A stretch of DNA of 64,000 bases. Source: Azolla caroliniana. Lineage: Eukaryota > Polypodiophyta. Numbering within the stretch: the first letter of the stretch is position 1; each line of letters starts with the position of its first letter. The notes below the pieces were generated by a model that worked only from the letters and a program-made list of their open reading frames with translations, was not told the origin of the DNA and did not search any database. The DNA is taken from assembly GCA_043228905.1 (NCBI GenBank), contig JBHGNT010000016.1, forward strand, positions 13,578,001-13,642,000, written 5' to 3'. The translations under genes were made by a program, and so were the position numbers. Positions 42,726 through 52,849 of the stretch are shown one piece after another.

Positions 42726-43190
42726 TTACGACTTTTCATGCATCTCCGAACCCTTCCGCATCAAGCTCTCCTTCGGTGGTAGTCGGTGGCCGCTTTTCAC
42801 CCACTGTTGACCGCCGTTCGTGGACCATGTCCTTGTTCGCTTCGGTCTTAGATAGTCATATGCGTCTCGTATAGCTTCTTCAAAGGACTCCCACGTCGGG
42901 CTTTGTTGCCGTATCTCGTGGATTCTCTCTTGAAGCTCATCCATAGCCACCCGATTGAAAGATAACACTTGCAATCTTTCTGAGATACCATATCGCAACA
43001 TCGCCGTTTTGTAGTCACGTAGATAGCGTGACACATCCTTTCCATCGAATTGCTCGTTCTGTTGCACGAGCCGTTGTACTACTGTCGTGATCTCCGACAT
43101 CTCGCGTTGTTCTTGTAGCATTCTCTCGAACATCAGCATCATCATGTTGGCCTTTTGTTGATTCTCCATCTCCTTGCTACCCGTCTTCAC
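42726..43190 (-). CDS. Gag-like protein of the gag-only element
   Basis: A 154-codon frame starts just after the primer site: MKTGSKEMENQQKANMMML, a helix-rich segment EMSEITTVVQRLVQQNEQFD, then SRYLRDYKTAMLRYGISER and LQERIHEIRQQSPTWESFEE. The last block aligns with gag of element A (IRERIMEIQNEHTTWGEFEK) and of element G (IQELQREHQTWPTF). The frame is open and plausibly translated; the following repetitive ORF lies in another frame. Capsid role inferred from this similarity and from position. Confidence 0.65.
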   Translation of the reverse strand: MKTGSKEMENQQKANMMMLMFERMLQEQREMSEITTVVQRLVQQNEQFDGKDVSRYLRDYKTAMLRYGISERLQVLSFNRVAMDELQERIHEIRQQSPTWESFEEAIRDAYDYLRPKRTRTWSTNGGQQWVKSGHRLPPKESLMRKGSEMHEKS

Positions 43191-43206
43191 GTCGGGTTCA
43201 CCAACT
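43189..43206 (-). other. Primer-binding site of the gag-only element
   Basis: The minus strand reads TGGTGAACCCGACGTGAA close to the 5' LTR. Its complement TTCACGTCGGGTTCACCA matches the 3' end of plant tryptophan tRNA as I remember it. Elements A and G carry the same or a decayed site. Confidence 0.65.
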
Positions 43207-43207
43207 G

Positions 43208-43415
43208 TGTCGTGCCTTTCAGCTCCGGATCCTGCCCTAAAGATAAGGTAGCATAATGGTAAAGTTAAGGTTTGGCTACGTGGAGGTACAAGGTTTGAAT
43301 CCTGCCCTATGCACGTGATAAATATTTTGATATTCTTATTTTATTTATTTATATGTAATTAAATCGGTTATATTATTTTTACTTTTTCACGTAGTGTACA
43401 AAATACACTACGACA
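43208..43415 (-). repeat. Gag-only element 5' LTR (short form), with tRNA-like copy 2
   Basis: This 208-bp LTR matches both ends of the left LTR but lacks about 515 bp after TTTCAGCTCCGGATC. It retains the tRNA-like segment, with A box 43249-43259 and B box 43292-43302, and the terminal hairpin. The element's own U3 promoter may be partly missing here. Confidence 0.82.
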
Positions 43416-43970
43416 CCGTGTACTACGCCAGCTGACGGCTCTCGACCGGGGAAAAGAATTTCTCCACCACCGAGCGGGAGGCCCTCGGTATGATTTATAG
43501 CATCAATAAATTTCGGCATTACCTCTTGGGCCGAAAATTTACCTTTCACGTGGATCACTTGGCCCTTCTTTATTTGGTCAATAAGCAAGCCCTTACCGGA
43601 CGGTTGGCTCGGTGGATGCTCCTACTACAAGAGTTTGAGTTCCAGATTCAGCATCGACCCGGGGTACAACATGCCGTCGCCGACTACTTGAGCCGTCTTG
43701 AGTCAGGAGAACCGACGAAAACAATGTACGACGAGCTACCGGACGCCAACCTATTTAACCTGACGACGATACCAGACGATAACGGAGATGAATGGATCAC
43801 GGAGATGACCCATTTTCTCACTACCGGTGTACCTCCCGAGCACATGACTCTTGACACGAGAAAACGCCTAGCAGTGCGTAGCCAGAATGTTTGCCTCGTC
43901 TCGGACAGTCTCTACCACAAAGGCACGGACGGCATATGGCGCCGAGCGATTCGGCAATTCGAGAAGAACG
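43416..43970 (+). pseudogene. Element B RNase H and start of integrase
   Basis: The plus-strand frame resumes after the gag-only element: VYYASRQLTALDRGKEF, then YSINKFRHYLLGRKFTFHVD and RPGVQHAVADYLSRLESG, the usual Ty3 RNase H with its RxGxxxxxADxLSR tail. A one-base shift near 43440-43490 is visible. The segment then runs into the N-terminus of integrase (SDSLYHKGTDGIWRRAI), where Copia-3 is inserted. Confidence 0.83.
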
Positions 43971-44661
43971 TGTTGGGATTTTCGGTCCCTCCGTATGGGA
44001 TGTCCGGAGATGAATGACGGCAGGCCTGGTTGCGGTTACGGAGCCGGATGATGAAGACCCCGGCTACGGAGCCGGATGACGAAGACCCGGCTACGGAGCT
44101 GGATGACGAAGACCCGGTTACGGAGCCGGATGATGAAGACCCCGGCTACGGAGCCGGATGACGAAGACCCGGCTACGGAGCCGGATGATGAAGACCCCGG
44201 TTACGGAGCCGAATGACGAAGTACCCGGAGAGAGAGATCCGGATGCGGAGACTACATTTGTAAATAGCCCGAAAGTCGTATGTGTATAAATATGACTTAG
44301 GGCAAACAGTTTTAAGTTGTTGTTGCTCATTTTCTGTTTTCCACTGAGAGGAAGCGAAGTGAGAGCAGCCGAGAAAGAGAGTGAGAGAGAAAGAGGAAGG
44401 AAGAGGTCGACGCCTCTGTGTAATACCGCCGCCTGTGGCGAGGACAGCGAGCTCAAGGTCGTCGCCTTGTAGCTCGCCATTGTACATTCCCCGCGTATAG
44501 TGATAGTTGGAGTCTTGCACTCCCGTGGTTTTTCCCATTTAGGGTTTTCCACGTAAAACATCCAGTGTACCCTTCTCTCTATTGTTTTCGTGCATTTTGT
44601 ATTTCCTATTTTCTGTGAGTTGATCCTATTCCTCGGTTGTGGCCGAGCACTGTGACCAACA
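43971..44661 (+). repeat. Copia-3 5' LTR
   Basis: A 691-bp LTR runs from TGTTGGGATTTTCGG to GTGACCAACA. It contains seven 27-28 bp tandem units (44034-44226), then a TATA-like GTATAAATATG (about 44284) and a GA-rich leader. Long frames through it are not genes. Confidence 0.96.
44034..44226. repeat. 27-28 bp tandem repeats in the Copia-3 5' LTR
   Basis: Seven units of the type GGCTACGGAGCCGGATGACG plus AAGACCC lie in U3, just upstream of the TATA-like site; the 3' LTR has the same array at 48838-49030. Each holds a CCGG core. The position suggests enhancer-like units. Confidence 0.9.
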
Positions 44662-44663
44662 AG

Positions 44664-44675
44664 TGGTATCAGAGC
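44664..44675 (+). other. Copia-3 primer-binding site
   Basis: TGGTATCAGAGC, two bases after the LTR, is complementary to the initiator methionine tRNA 3' end. Confidence 0.95.
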
Positions 44676-44690
44676 AGGTTAACACAGAAA

Positions 44691-47600
44691 ATGGAAGGCG
44701 GCGGTAGTGGGCCTCCGGGCATGATGGTGTTGAACTCACAGAACTACGCCGACTGGAAGATAAAGATGGAAGACCTTCTCATTGTTCGGGACCTGTATGA
44801 ACCGATCGACAGGTCGGAAATACCCAAGGGGGTACTTGAGACGGAATGAAGGCTTCTGAACCGGAAAGCTGTTGCAACCATTCGGCAATACGTCGACGTG
44901 AGCGTTCTACAACATGTGGCGAACGACACCAACGCACATGAGATGTGGCGGAAGCTGTCGGGCCTCTACGAGAGGAAGAATGCGTTGAACCGGACCTCCC
45001 TGATGAGGAAGATAGTGAACCTCAAGTACCGGGACGGCGAGAGTATGGTGGAACACGTAAGCACGTTCATGGGATTCGTGAACCAGCTTGCGGCGATCAA
45101 GTTCCCGTTGGAGGATGCAATGCAAGCCATCATCCTGATGTGTACATTGCCGGAAAGCTGGGAGAACTTGGTGGTGACTCTCAGCACCTCCTGCACCGAA
45201 GATAACTTGTCCCTACAAACGGTAAAGACAAGTATTTTGAACGAAGAAGCGCGTCGGAGAGATAAAGAACCGGCCTCCGACTCGAAGGCGCTGCTTACCG
45301 AATCGGATCGGGGAAGACAATGGAACCGGAGTCCGCAAAGACGGGAGAAGTCGGGGACCCGGTCGCAGTCAAGAGGAAGGCCCACATGCTTCCACTGTGG
45401 GAAGCCGGGGCACTTCCGGAAGAATTGTTGGCATTACCGAAAGGACAACGGAGCCGACGACACCGATTCGAAGAAGTCACCGGAGAGAAACGGTGCATAC
45501 CGGGGAGCCACGGACCGGAGAGGTCCGGATCGGCGAGGGCAGGACCGGAAAGGAACGACGGCACTCGCGGCAAGTGAAGAAGAGATAATGCTGATTACCG
45601 AAGAGAGGGAGCTGAACCTTGCCGGTGTAGAGATGACCTGGGTGGTCGATTCCGGAGCGTCGTTCCACCTGACCCCGGAGAAGAAATACTTCTCATCCTA
45701 CACAGCCGGTGAGCACGGCTGTGTCCGGATGGGAAATGAAGGAACATGCCGGATTGCAGGCATAGGAGACGTGTGGCTGATGACATCAACCGGATGCAAG
45801 ATGCTGCTGAAGGATGTTCGACACGTTCCGGAGGTCCGATTGAACCTGATTTCGGCCGGGAGGCTAGACGATGAAGGCTACACGGGTAGCATCCGGAACG
45901 GTGTCATGAAGTTCAGCAAAGGGAGCCTGATAGTGGCTCGGGCCCGGAAGGTCAACACACTGTACCTGATGAATTCCCGGCTATGTCCGGAGGAGCTGAA
46001 CGTGGCAGCCGACACTGCCGGTGAGCTGTGGCACAAGAGACTGTGCCACATGAGTGAGAAGGGGATGAAGAGGCTTGCAGAAGACAACCTTATTCCAGTG
46101 AAGCATGTGCACCTGGAGAAGTGCACCGACTGCCTGGCCGGTAAGCAAAACCGGACCTCCTTCCACTCAAGGCCACCGACGAGACGTAGCGCACCATTGG
46201 AGCTGGTGCACACTGACGTGTGTCAAGTAGAAACGAAGTCACATGGCGGAGCCCAGTACTTCGTGACATTCATTGATGACCACAGCCGGAAGCTGTGGAC
46301 GGCACCGTTGAAGACAAAGGACCAAGTATTGTCCGTCTTCAAAGAACTCCACGCGAGAGTGGAAAGGGAATCCGGTAAGGAGCTGAAAGCGATACGAGCG
46401 GATAACGGAGGAGAATACCGGGGGCAGTTCGCGGAGTACTGTCGCTCGAAGGGAATCCGGCTCGAGTTTACTGTGCCGAAGACGCCGGAACTGAACGGGC
46501 TGGCCGAGAGGATGAACCGGACCATAATGGAGAGGGTCCGGAGTATGCTGGCGCATGCGAAATTACCCAAGGGGTTTTGGGCTGAGGCAATGTCGACGGC
46601 GACATACGTGATAAACAGATCACCCTCAGTACCTTTGGACGGAGACACGCCGCAGAGAGTGTGGACCGGTAGGGAAGTATCCTACCGGCATCTGAAGGTG
46701 TTCGGGTGTCTCGCATACGTGCATGTGGCAAAGGACCGGAGAGGAAAGTTAGATCCAAAGACCCGACCATGCATATTCCTCGGTTACGGCGACGACAAGT
46801 TCGGCTACCAAGTATGGGACCCGGTCGACAAGAAGATATTCAGGAGTCGAGATATCATCTTCATGGAGGACAAGACACTCGCCGACTGGGAGTCGGAGAA
46901 GAAGATGAAGAGCTCCAAGTCGACCGGTGAGAATCAACTCTACGAGGAGCAGTCCCGACCGGCAAGGGACCGGTTAGCACTCGAGGATCCGGCCGAAGAC
47001 GGTGAAGAAACAGAACCGGCCGAGGAAGATGAAACTGATACCGGAACCGGCCCCGATCCCGAAATGGATTCGGATGAAGAGGAAATGGAGGAGCCGGTTA
47101 CCGAAGCTCTGGAACGGAGATATCCTCTAAGAGAGAGAAGGGCCCCCCGGAGATTTCCGGAACCAGAGCACGTGCTACTAACCGACGAAGGGGAGCCGGA
47201 GAGTTTTGAAGAAGCAAAGCTTGACACTCATAACCACAGGTGGTTAAGTGCCATGCAGGAGGAGATGGATTCCCTGCATGAGAACCACACATATGAACTT
47301 GAGGAGTTGCCGAAAGGAAAGCGGGCACTTCGAAACAAGTGGGTGTTCAAGCTGAAACCGGGAGATGCCGGAAACCCCCCGAGATACAAAGCCAGGATCG
47401 TGGTGAAGGGGTTCCAGCAGAAGAAGGGCGTCGACTTCGACGAGATATTTGCCCCGGTAGTGAAGATGACCTCCATCCGGACGGTGCTGAGCATAGCGGC
47501 AAGCATGGACCTCGAGGTAGAACAGATGGACGTGAAGACGGCATTCCTTCACGGTGACCTCGAAGAAGAGATCTACATGCAGCAACCGGAAGGATTCGAG

Positions 47601-48764
47601 AAGAAAGGGAAGGAGCACCTGGTATGCCGGTTGAAGAAGAGCCTTTACGGACTGAAGCAGGCTCCCCGGCAGTGGTACCGGAAGTTCGACTCCTTCATGA
47701 CTGACGAAGGGTACCACAAAACACAGTCCGATCACTGCGTGTTTGTGAAGAAGTTCGAAGGAGGAGACTCTCTAATACTCCTCCTTTACGTGGACGACAT
47801 GTTGATCGTCGGACGGGACCAGGTCAAGATACGGATGCTGAAGAAGGCTCTTCACCGAACCTTCTCAATGAAGGACTTGGGTCCGGCGAGACAAATACTA
47901 GGGATGCACATCATCCGGGACCGGAGCAAGAAGCAGTTGTGGCTGTCACAGGAGAAGTACGTGACAAAGGTGCTTAAACGGTTCAACATGTCGGAAGCAA
48001 GGCCGGTCGGATCGACTCTCCCGGCAAACTGCAAGCTGTCCAACAAGCAAAGTCCCAAGACAAAGGCTGAAAAGGAGGATATGATGAAAGTGCCGTATGC
48101 CTCAGCCGTCGGAAGCTTGATGTACGCAATGGTGTGTACAAGACCGGACATAGGATATGCAGTCGGAGTGGTGAGCCGTTACATGAGCAATCCAGGCAAA
48201 GAGCATTGGAACGCGGTCAAATGGATACTCCGATACCTGAACGGCACGGCAAACGTGTGCCTCCGATTCGGCTCCGGTAAGCCCGAACTCGACGGTTTCA
48301 CCGATTCGGATATGTCGGCTGATGCAGATACCAGCCGGTCCACATCAGGGTATGTGATGACGTATGCAGGGGGAGCTGTTTCATGGCAGTCGAGGCTGCA
48401 GAAGACGGTTGCATTGTCAACCACGGAGGCGGAGTACATGGCGGCTGTTGAAGCCGGCAAGGAAATAATATGGATGAAGGACTTCATTAGAGAGCTCGGT
48501 ATCCGACAGGAGGAGTACCGACTCTACTGCGACAGTCAGAGTGCCATCCACCTTGCGAAGAATGCGGCCTATCACTCCCGGACGAAGCACATCCAGCGTA
48601 GATACCACTGGATCCGGGAAAGGATAGAAGACAAGGAGTTCGTGCTGACGAAGATCCACACGGACGAGAACGGGTCGGATATGCTGACCAAGGTACTTAC
48701 ACCCGACAAGCTGGAAGCATGCCGGAAGAGGATCGGATTGGAGAGACATCCCATGCCGAAGTGA
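44691..48764 (+). CDS. Copia-3 gag-pol polyprotein (one nonsense codon)
   Basis: The frame starts at ATG 44691 (MEGGGSGPPGMMVLNSQNYA) and is interrupted only by TGA 44847-44849, where related gags have Trp. From 44898 it is open for 1288 codons. Counting from there: UBN2-type gag; CCHC knuckle CFHCGKPGHFRKNC (164-177); protease WVVDSGASFHL (Asp 251); integrase with HKRLCHMSEKG and catalytic Asp 440, Asp 502, Glu 537; RT with FAPVVKMTSIRTV, MDVKTAFLHGDLEEE and YVDD at 964-967; RNase H with Asp 1136, Glu 1179 and Asp 1212, ending ADMLTK-like SDMLTKVL. All catalytic residues look intact. With readthrough or without that stop it would be a complete polyprotein. Confidence 0.95.
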
Positions 48765-48774
48765 AGGGGGAGTT
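48764..48774 (+). other. Copia-3 polypurine tract
   Basis: AAGGGGGAG follows the polyprotein stop codon and lies two bases before the 3' LTR. It primes plus-strand synthesis. Confidence 0.9.
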
Positions 48775-49465
48775 TGTTGGGATTTTCGGTCCCTCCGTAT
48801 GGGATGTCCGGAGATGAATGACGGCAGGCCTGGTTGCGGTTACGGAGCCGGATGATGAAGACCCCGGCTACGGAGCCGGATGACGAAGACCCGGCTACGG
48901 AGCTGGATGACGAAGACCCGGTTACGGAGCCGGATGATGAAGACCCCGGCTACGGAGCCGGATGACGAAGACCCGGCTACGGAGCCGGATGATGAAGACC
49001 CCGGTTACGGAGCCGAATGACGAAGTACCCGGAGAGAGAGATCCGGATGCGGAGACTACATTTGTAAATAGCCCGAAAGTCGTATGTGTATAAATATGAC
49101 TTAGGGCAAACAGTTTTAAGTTGTTGTTGCTCATTTTCTGTTTTCCACTGAGAGGAAGCGAAGTGAGAGCAGCCGAGAAAGAGAGTGAGAGAGAAAGAGG
49201 AAGGAAGAGGTCGACGCCTCTGTGTAATACCGCCGCCTGTGGCGAGGACAGCGAGCTCAAGGTCGTCGCCTTGCAGCTCGCCATTGTACATTCCCCGCGT
49301 ATAGTGATAGTTGGAGTCTTGCACTCCCGTGGTTTTTCCCATTTAGGGTTTTCCACGTAAAACATCCAGTGTACCCTTCTCTCTATTGTTTTCGTGCATT
49401 TTGTATTTCCTATTTTCTGTGAGTTGATCCTATTCCTCGGTTGTGGCCGAGCACTGTGACCAACA
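48775..49465 (+). repeat. Copia-3 3' LTR
   Basis: This LTR is the same length as the 5' LTR and one base different to my reading. It carries the same seven-unit array and ends GTGACCAACA. Confidence 0.96.
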
Positions 49466-50633
49466 AAACGCCGTTCTTCAGGAAGCCCACCAGGGAGTAG
49501 CTGGGGGGCACTACGCCGGGGATTCCATAGCAAGGAAAGTTTGGCAAACTGGATTGTGGTGGCCGACAACGAAGAAAGACGCTCACGAGTTTTGCCAGCA
49601 GTGTGATTTGTGCCAACGTCTGGGGCAACCAATGGAACAATCACGGATGCCACACCAGTCGATTCTTCCGTTGGACCCATTTCAAAAATGGGGTTTGGAT
49701 TTTGTAGGCCCTTTCAAACCACCCGCGGCCCGAACAGGGAATAGGTATATTATCGTTGCCACGGATTACTGCACCAAATGGGTCGAGGCTACGGCACTCC
49801 GAGATAACACGGCGGCATCCACGGCTAAATTCGTGTACGAGCACCTCTGGTGCCGTTACGGATGCCCAATCGAGCTCGTTAGTGACAAAGGTGGGCACTT
49901 CATCAATCATATAATACGTGAGCTTACACACCACTACGCGGTGGTGCACAAGAAAAGCACACCATACTAACCGCAGGCGAACAGCTTGGCGGAATCGACC
50001 AATAAAATCCTCCAAACCATACTGAAAAAGATCGTCAATGAAAACAGGACCGATTGGGATGACAAACTCCAGAGCGCATTGTGGGCGTATCGTACGACTT
50101 TCAAAACAAGCATCCAATCAACCCCCTTTCGAATGGCGTTCGGGTTAGACGCCGTAATGCCTGTCGAGTTCCAAGTCCCAAGCCTCCGAGTTCAAGTCAA
50201 AGCACAGCTCCCCGAGGCCCAATCCGAACAATCCTGGCTGGAACAACTCCTCGAACTCGGCGAAGATAGGATAGAGAGTATGGCCCAGCTCGAACAACGC
50301 CAACGGCAACGCAAGGCTTTCGTGGATCAACATCGACACGGGTTGGAGAAGGCGCTCACCATCGGCAAACCAGTTCTTCTTTTCCAAACACAACTCGGGT
50401 CAATGCCGGGAAAATTAAGATTTCGGTGGACCGGTCCATTCTGGATTATCGAAGAGTTCAACGGGACGTTCCAACTCGGCACACTCGCCGGCGACACTGT
50501 CAAAAGCTGGGCCAATGGTTTCCGACTTCGACCATATCGAGGGACTACACCACCCAACCCGTTTACCGAGCCACACGGCACAAACAAGTCTCGGGAGACC
50601 ACCACGGAGGACGCCACGTGTCCCCCTGAATAA
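49466..50633 (+). pseudogene. Element B integrase
   Basis: Integrase continues after Copia-3: H2C2 region (EAHQGVAGGHYAGD ... CQQCDLCQ), core with GLDFVGPFKPP, LVSDKGGHFINH and NSLAESTNK as the D, D and E positions, and a C-terminal barrel (KPVLLFQTQLGSMPGK, WTGPFWIIEEFNGTFQL). One TAA at 49968-49970 in TPY-PQAN interrupts an otherwise open frame to 50633. It is the best preserved Ty3 integrase in the window. Confidence 0.88.
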
Positions 50634-51128
50634 GGACTCACCCACCTTCTTGAAATTAATAAAAGTAGTAGTAGGTAGGATTAACCATAGTTTAGCCACT
50701 GATTAGCTACACCTACACCACCCACCTAGGCACCCACAATTTTAGGAGCACCCCTCGCCACCACTCAGTTAGTACCTATTTAAGCACATGCAAAGCACTA
50801 GAAGCACTCCACTCACCTTCAGGACACGTGGTGCGAGTCACTTATTATGGCACCCACGACTCAAAATCTTCAGGATTCGCTTTAGGCACAAAACCCTAGG
50901 AGTAAGTTACTAAAACCGTTTCCAAAACGCAACACAGACCATTATCGCTCCCCATCTCCATCGCTCTCAAGCTCAGAAACCCCGTCTCGCTCTCATCACG
51001 CTAAACGCTCTCGCTCTCATAACCCCTCTGCTGGACTTCCCCTTCCTACTGTTCCTCCTGTGTCTCGCCCTCGCCTCATCACTCTTCTTCACGCTTCCAC
51101 ACAGTTGAACCCCGTCTCCATCTCCACC
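50634..51128 (+). other. Spacer between integrase and third ORF in element B
   Basis: About 500 bp without a convincing frame separate pol from the third ORF. A CAC/CCACC-rich stretch (50708-50770) and a pyrimidine-rich stretch (50945-51060) stand out. It may hold an internal promoter or splice acceptor for the third ORF, but I see no proof. Confidence 0.4.
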
Positions 51129-52635
51129 ATGCCTCTTACCGCCTCAACAGAAACCCGCACCTGGCTCCAGGAACGAGGAATGGGCGGTTACCTGAAGATC
51201 ATTGATGTGCCCGCGCACCCAGATGCCCAAACTGTGGCTAAACATATAAGTCCCGAAGCCATCACCAACAACGTGCTTCAGGCTATTTTGGACCTGCAAC
51301 GGGGAGGGGACCATGAGGTCAACATACCCCCGGCATCAAAGATAAAGGCGTACTTCAGTGAGTACTCAGCCTCAGGGTAGGCATATCGCACGTATGGCGG
51401 TCCCAACAAAGCTTTCAGGGAGATTGCTCGTATATTAATGGAGTATGCGTTCGTACATACGAACCCTACGAGCATGCCGCAGAACAAGGCAGCCATCATC
51501 ATCAGCACGTATGAAGGAAACATAATCGATTGGGGAATCATCACAGGCGAGGGACTCCGCGTCGCCTTAGCTTCATTTCAGTCTGGTAAGAAGATGTTGT
51601 CTGTTCTTACCCACTTTTTGATGGTTCTATACCCACCCTCTTCTCTTCCTTCCCCTCGCACACTCACGTCCCCACCACCACCACGAAGGCAAAGAGAGAA
51701 ATTCGATGCCATCAGCCACGAAGCATGGGAGGAGCCCACATCACCTTCACCTCCTGCGGCCGACCAAAACCCCGCATCTGCACCACCACCCACCCAACCC
51801 CAACAAAAAAGGGCAGTTTCCGAGACCTGCCAAAAATGGGAGGAGGAGGTAGCCGCGGAAGACAACACAGCTGATGACGTCACCATTCGACAGCCAACGT
51901 CACGCCCCTCAGTAACGTCCCCAGGACCTAGCCCACGCCCCAACACACAACAGGCTGCACCACCACGACCCCAGAAAAGGAAACAGGCGGAGGAAACGAC
52001 ACTACCGGCCCCGGAACCCCAAACACAGCCAAGCAAGAGAAGATGACTCAACCGCGAGTCCTCGGAAGAACAGAAAGAGCCACAATAGGAGCAAGCCTTA
52101 GTGGTCAGATAGAGCAACCTGGCCATCACCCCTGAGGAGGCATCGCTAAACCAGGGAACGATCGAGCATGGGCAGACAACGTAGATCTCAGAGGATGAAG
52201 TCCTCGAGTATAAGGACCTCCCCGCGGAGGCTTACGAATTTAGTGCGCTCCTACGCCTCAGTACGTCATTCGAGCTGGTCGACTTCCTCGCCAAAGCCCA
52301 AGTCACGGCAGCCACTCGAATGGCGGAGGAGCACGCCGAAACAAAAATGATTCAACGCGCGCTAATAGGTGAAATTGAGCCCCAGGAGGACAGGGCTTTA
52401 CAAAAAATCAGGAGGAAGAAGCAGGCAAAATAGGCTGCTCTCCTCATGGAGGTCCCCGAGTTGAACACGGCCCTTATCGAGGCATATCGGGACCTGGATC
52501 GCACTACGCGGGCAGCCAAAGACATGGCCCGAAAGATAAAAATAGCCCAAAAACAGGCTAAGATGGCTACAGAACTATGGCACGCTGCGAACCAGAAGCT
52601 GGCAGCCTGGGAGCAAAACCGGTCGGAACAACAAC
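51129..52635 (+). pseudogene. Element B third ORF (post-integrase; unknown family)
   Basis: From ATG 51129 (MPLTASTETRTWLQERGMGG) one register continues for about 500 codons to the 3' LTR remnant, with stops at 51378, 52044 and a few more but no obvious frameshift. The N-terminal domain (about 1-155) has KAYFSEYSASG, YAFVHTNPTSMPQNKAAI and DWGIITGEGLRVALASFQSG, aligning with element E's third ORF. Then come a Pro-rich low-complexity hinge with a basic end (QKRKQAEE, SKRR) and a helix-rich, probably coiled-coil C-terminus (LDRTTRAAKDMARKIKIAQK). There is no signal peptide and only one mildly hydrophobic stretch (VLTHFLMVLY), so this is not an obvious envelope. Position matches the extra ORFs of Tat/Athila-type elements. 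Confidence 0.6.
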
Positions 52636-52669
52636 TATCGAAGGTGTTCACCCAAAGGAACGGGTAACA
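52635..52669 (+). repeat. Remnant of the element B 3' LTR
   Basis: Only the last 35 bp match the 5' LTR end, from CTATCGAAGGTGTTC to GGGTAACA, followed by TTACC. The remainder of the 458-bp 3' LTR is missing and the third ORF runs directly into it. Confidence 0.75.
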
Positions 52670-52849
52670 TTACCTTGGATGGCGAAGGCTTCCAGCCGTA
52701 TGCTCCACAGAAGTGACCTACCACCAAGATCTCTGGTGGCCCGAATGCAGATTTGTCTCCCGAAAATTTCAAATTCGCTTCTTCGAGCCTTTGGAGCACC
52801 ATCTCACAATCTTTCATATGATCCACGACGAACTTTCTGCATCCATCCT
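52670..52849 (-). pseudogene. Element A reverse transcriptase thumb/connection
   Basis: The minus-strand frame DGCRKFVVDHMKDCEMVLQR then LEEANLKFSGDKSAFG and ILVVGHFCGAYGWKPSPSKV is the RT thumb of element A. It joins 57238 on one side across Copia-4 and 35028 on the other across element B. Confidence 0.85.

Larger units (their letters stand above)
40585..43415 (-). mobile_element. Gag-only non-autonomous LTR element with tRNA-like sequence in its LTRs
   Basis: A 2831-bp element has TG...CA ends, a left LTR of 723 bp (40585-41307), a right LTR of 208 bp (43208-43415) and a 4-bp duplication CCGT (40581-40584, 43416-43419) in the RNase H of element B. It is on the minus strand: the primer site TGGTGAACCCGACGTGAA lies just left of 43208 and a polypurine tract GGAGGGGGCGAG beside 41308. 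It codes for a gag-like protein and a long repetitive acidic/basic ORF, and has no pol. The primer site and gag resemble element A, which could have supplied the enzymes. Confidence 0.85.
43971..49465 (+). mobile_element. Copia-3: young, nearly intact Ty1/copia retrotransposon
   Basis: A 5495-bp plus-strand element has two 691-bp LTRs (43971-44661, 48775-49465) that differ by one base in my side-by-side reading (T44470, C49274). The duplication is GAACG (43966-43970) against AAACG (49466-49470), four of five bases. Primer site, polypurine tract and a long polyprotein frame are present, with one nonsense codon at 44847-44849. It sits in the integrase of element B. Two older solo LTRs of the same family lie at 19872-20647 and 32726-33209. 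Confidence 0.96.
35029..52669 (+). mobile_element. Element B: Ty3 element (OTA-like) with a third ORF, host to three inserts
   Basis: A plus-strand element has a perfect TTACC duplication (35024-35028, 52670-52674). It has a 458-bp 5' LTR (35029-35486), gag with three cysteine clusters, protease, RT, RNase H, integrase and a third ORF; of the 3' LTR only about the last 35 bp remain. Inserted are a solo LTR (37106-38400), the gag-only element (40585-43415) and Copia-3 (43971-49465). Without them it is about 8 kb. The integrase C-terminus (FQTQLGSMPGKLRFRWTGPF) without chromodomain resembles the Tat/Athila side of plant Ty3 elements. Confidence 0.9.

Noticed and set aside
41758-42810. 350-codon plus-strand frame antisense to the gag-only element ORF
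   Set aside because: It mirrors the 48-bp repeat in the opposite frame, has Ser/Phe/Arg-rich low complexity, and runs against the element's orientation as fixed by its primer site and polypurine tract.
44118-44561. Frames inside the Copia-3 LTRs (repeated at 48922-49680)
   Set aside because: They lie in LTR sequence with tandem repeats, on the strand opposite to transcription, and are duplicated only because the LTR is.
51129-52635. Envelope gene making element B a retrovirus-like element
   Set aside because: The position fits, but there is no signal peptide, no clear transmembrane anchor and no cysteine pattern; the tail looks coiled-coil.
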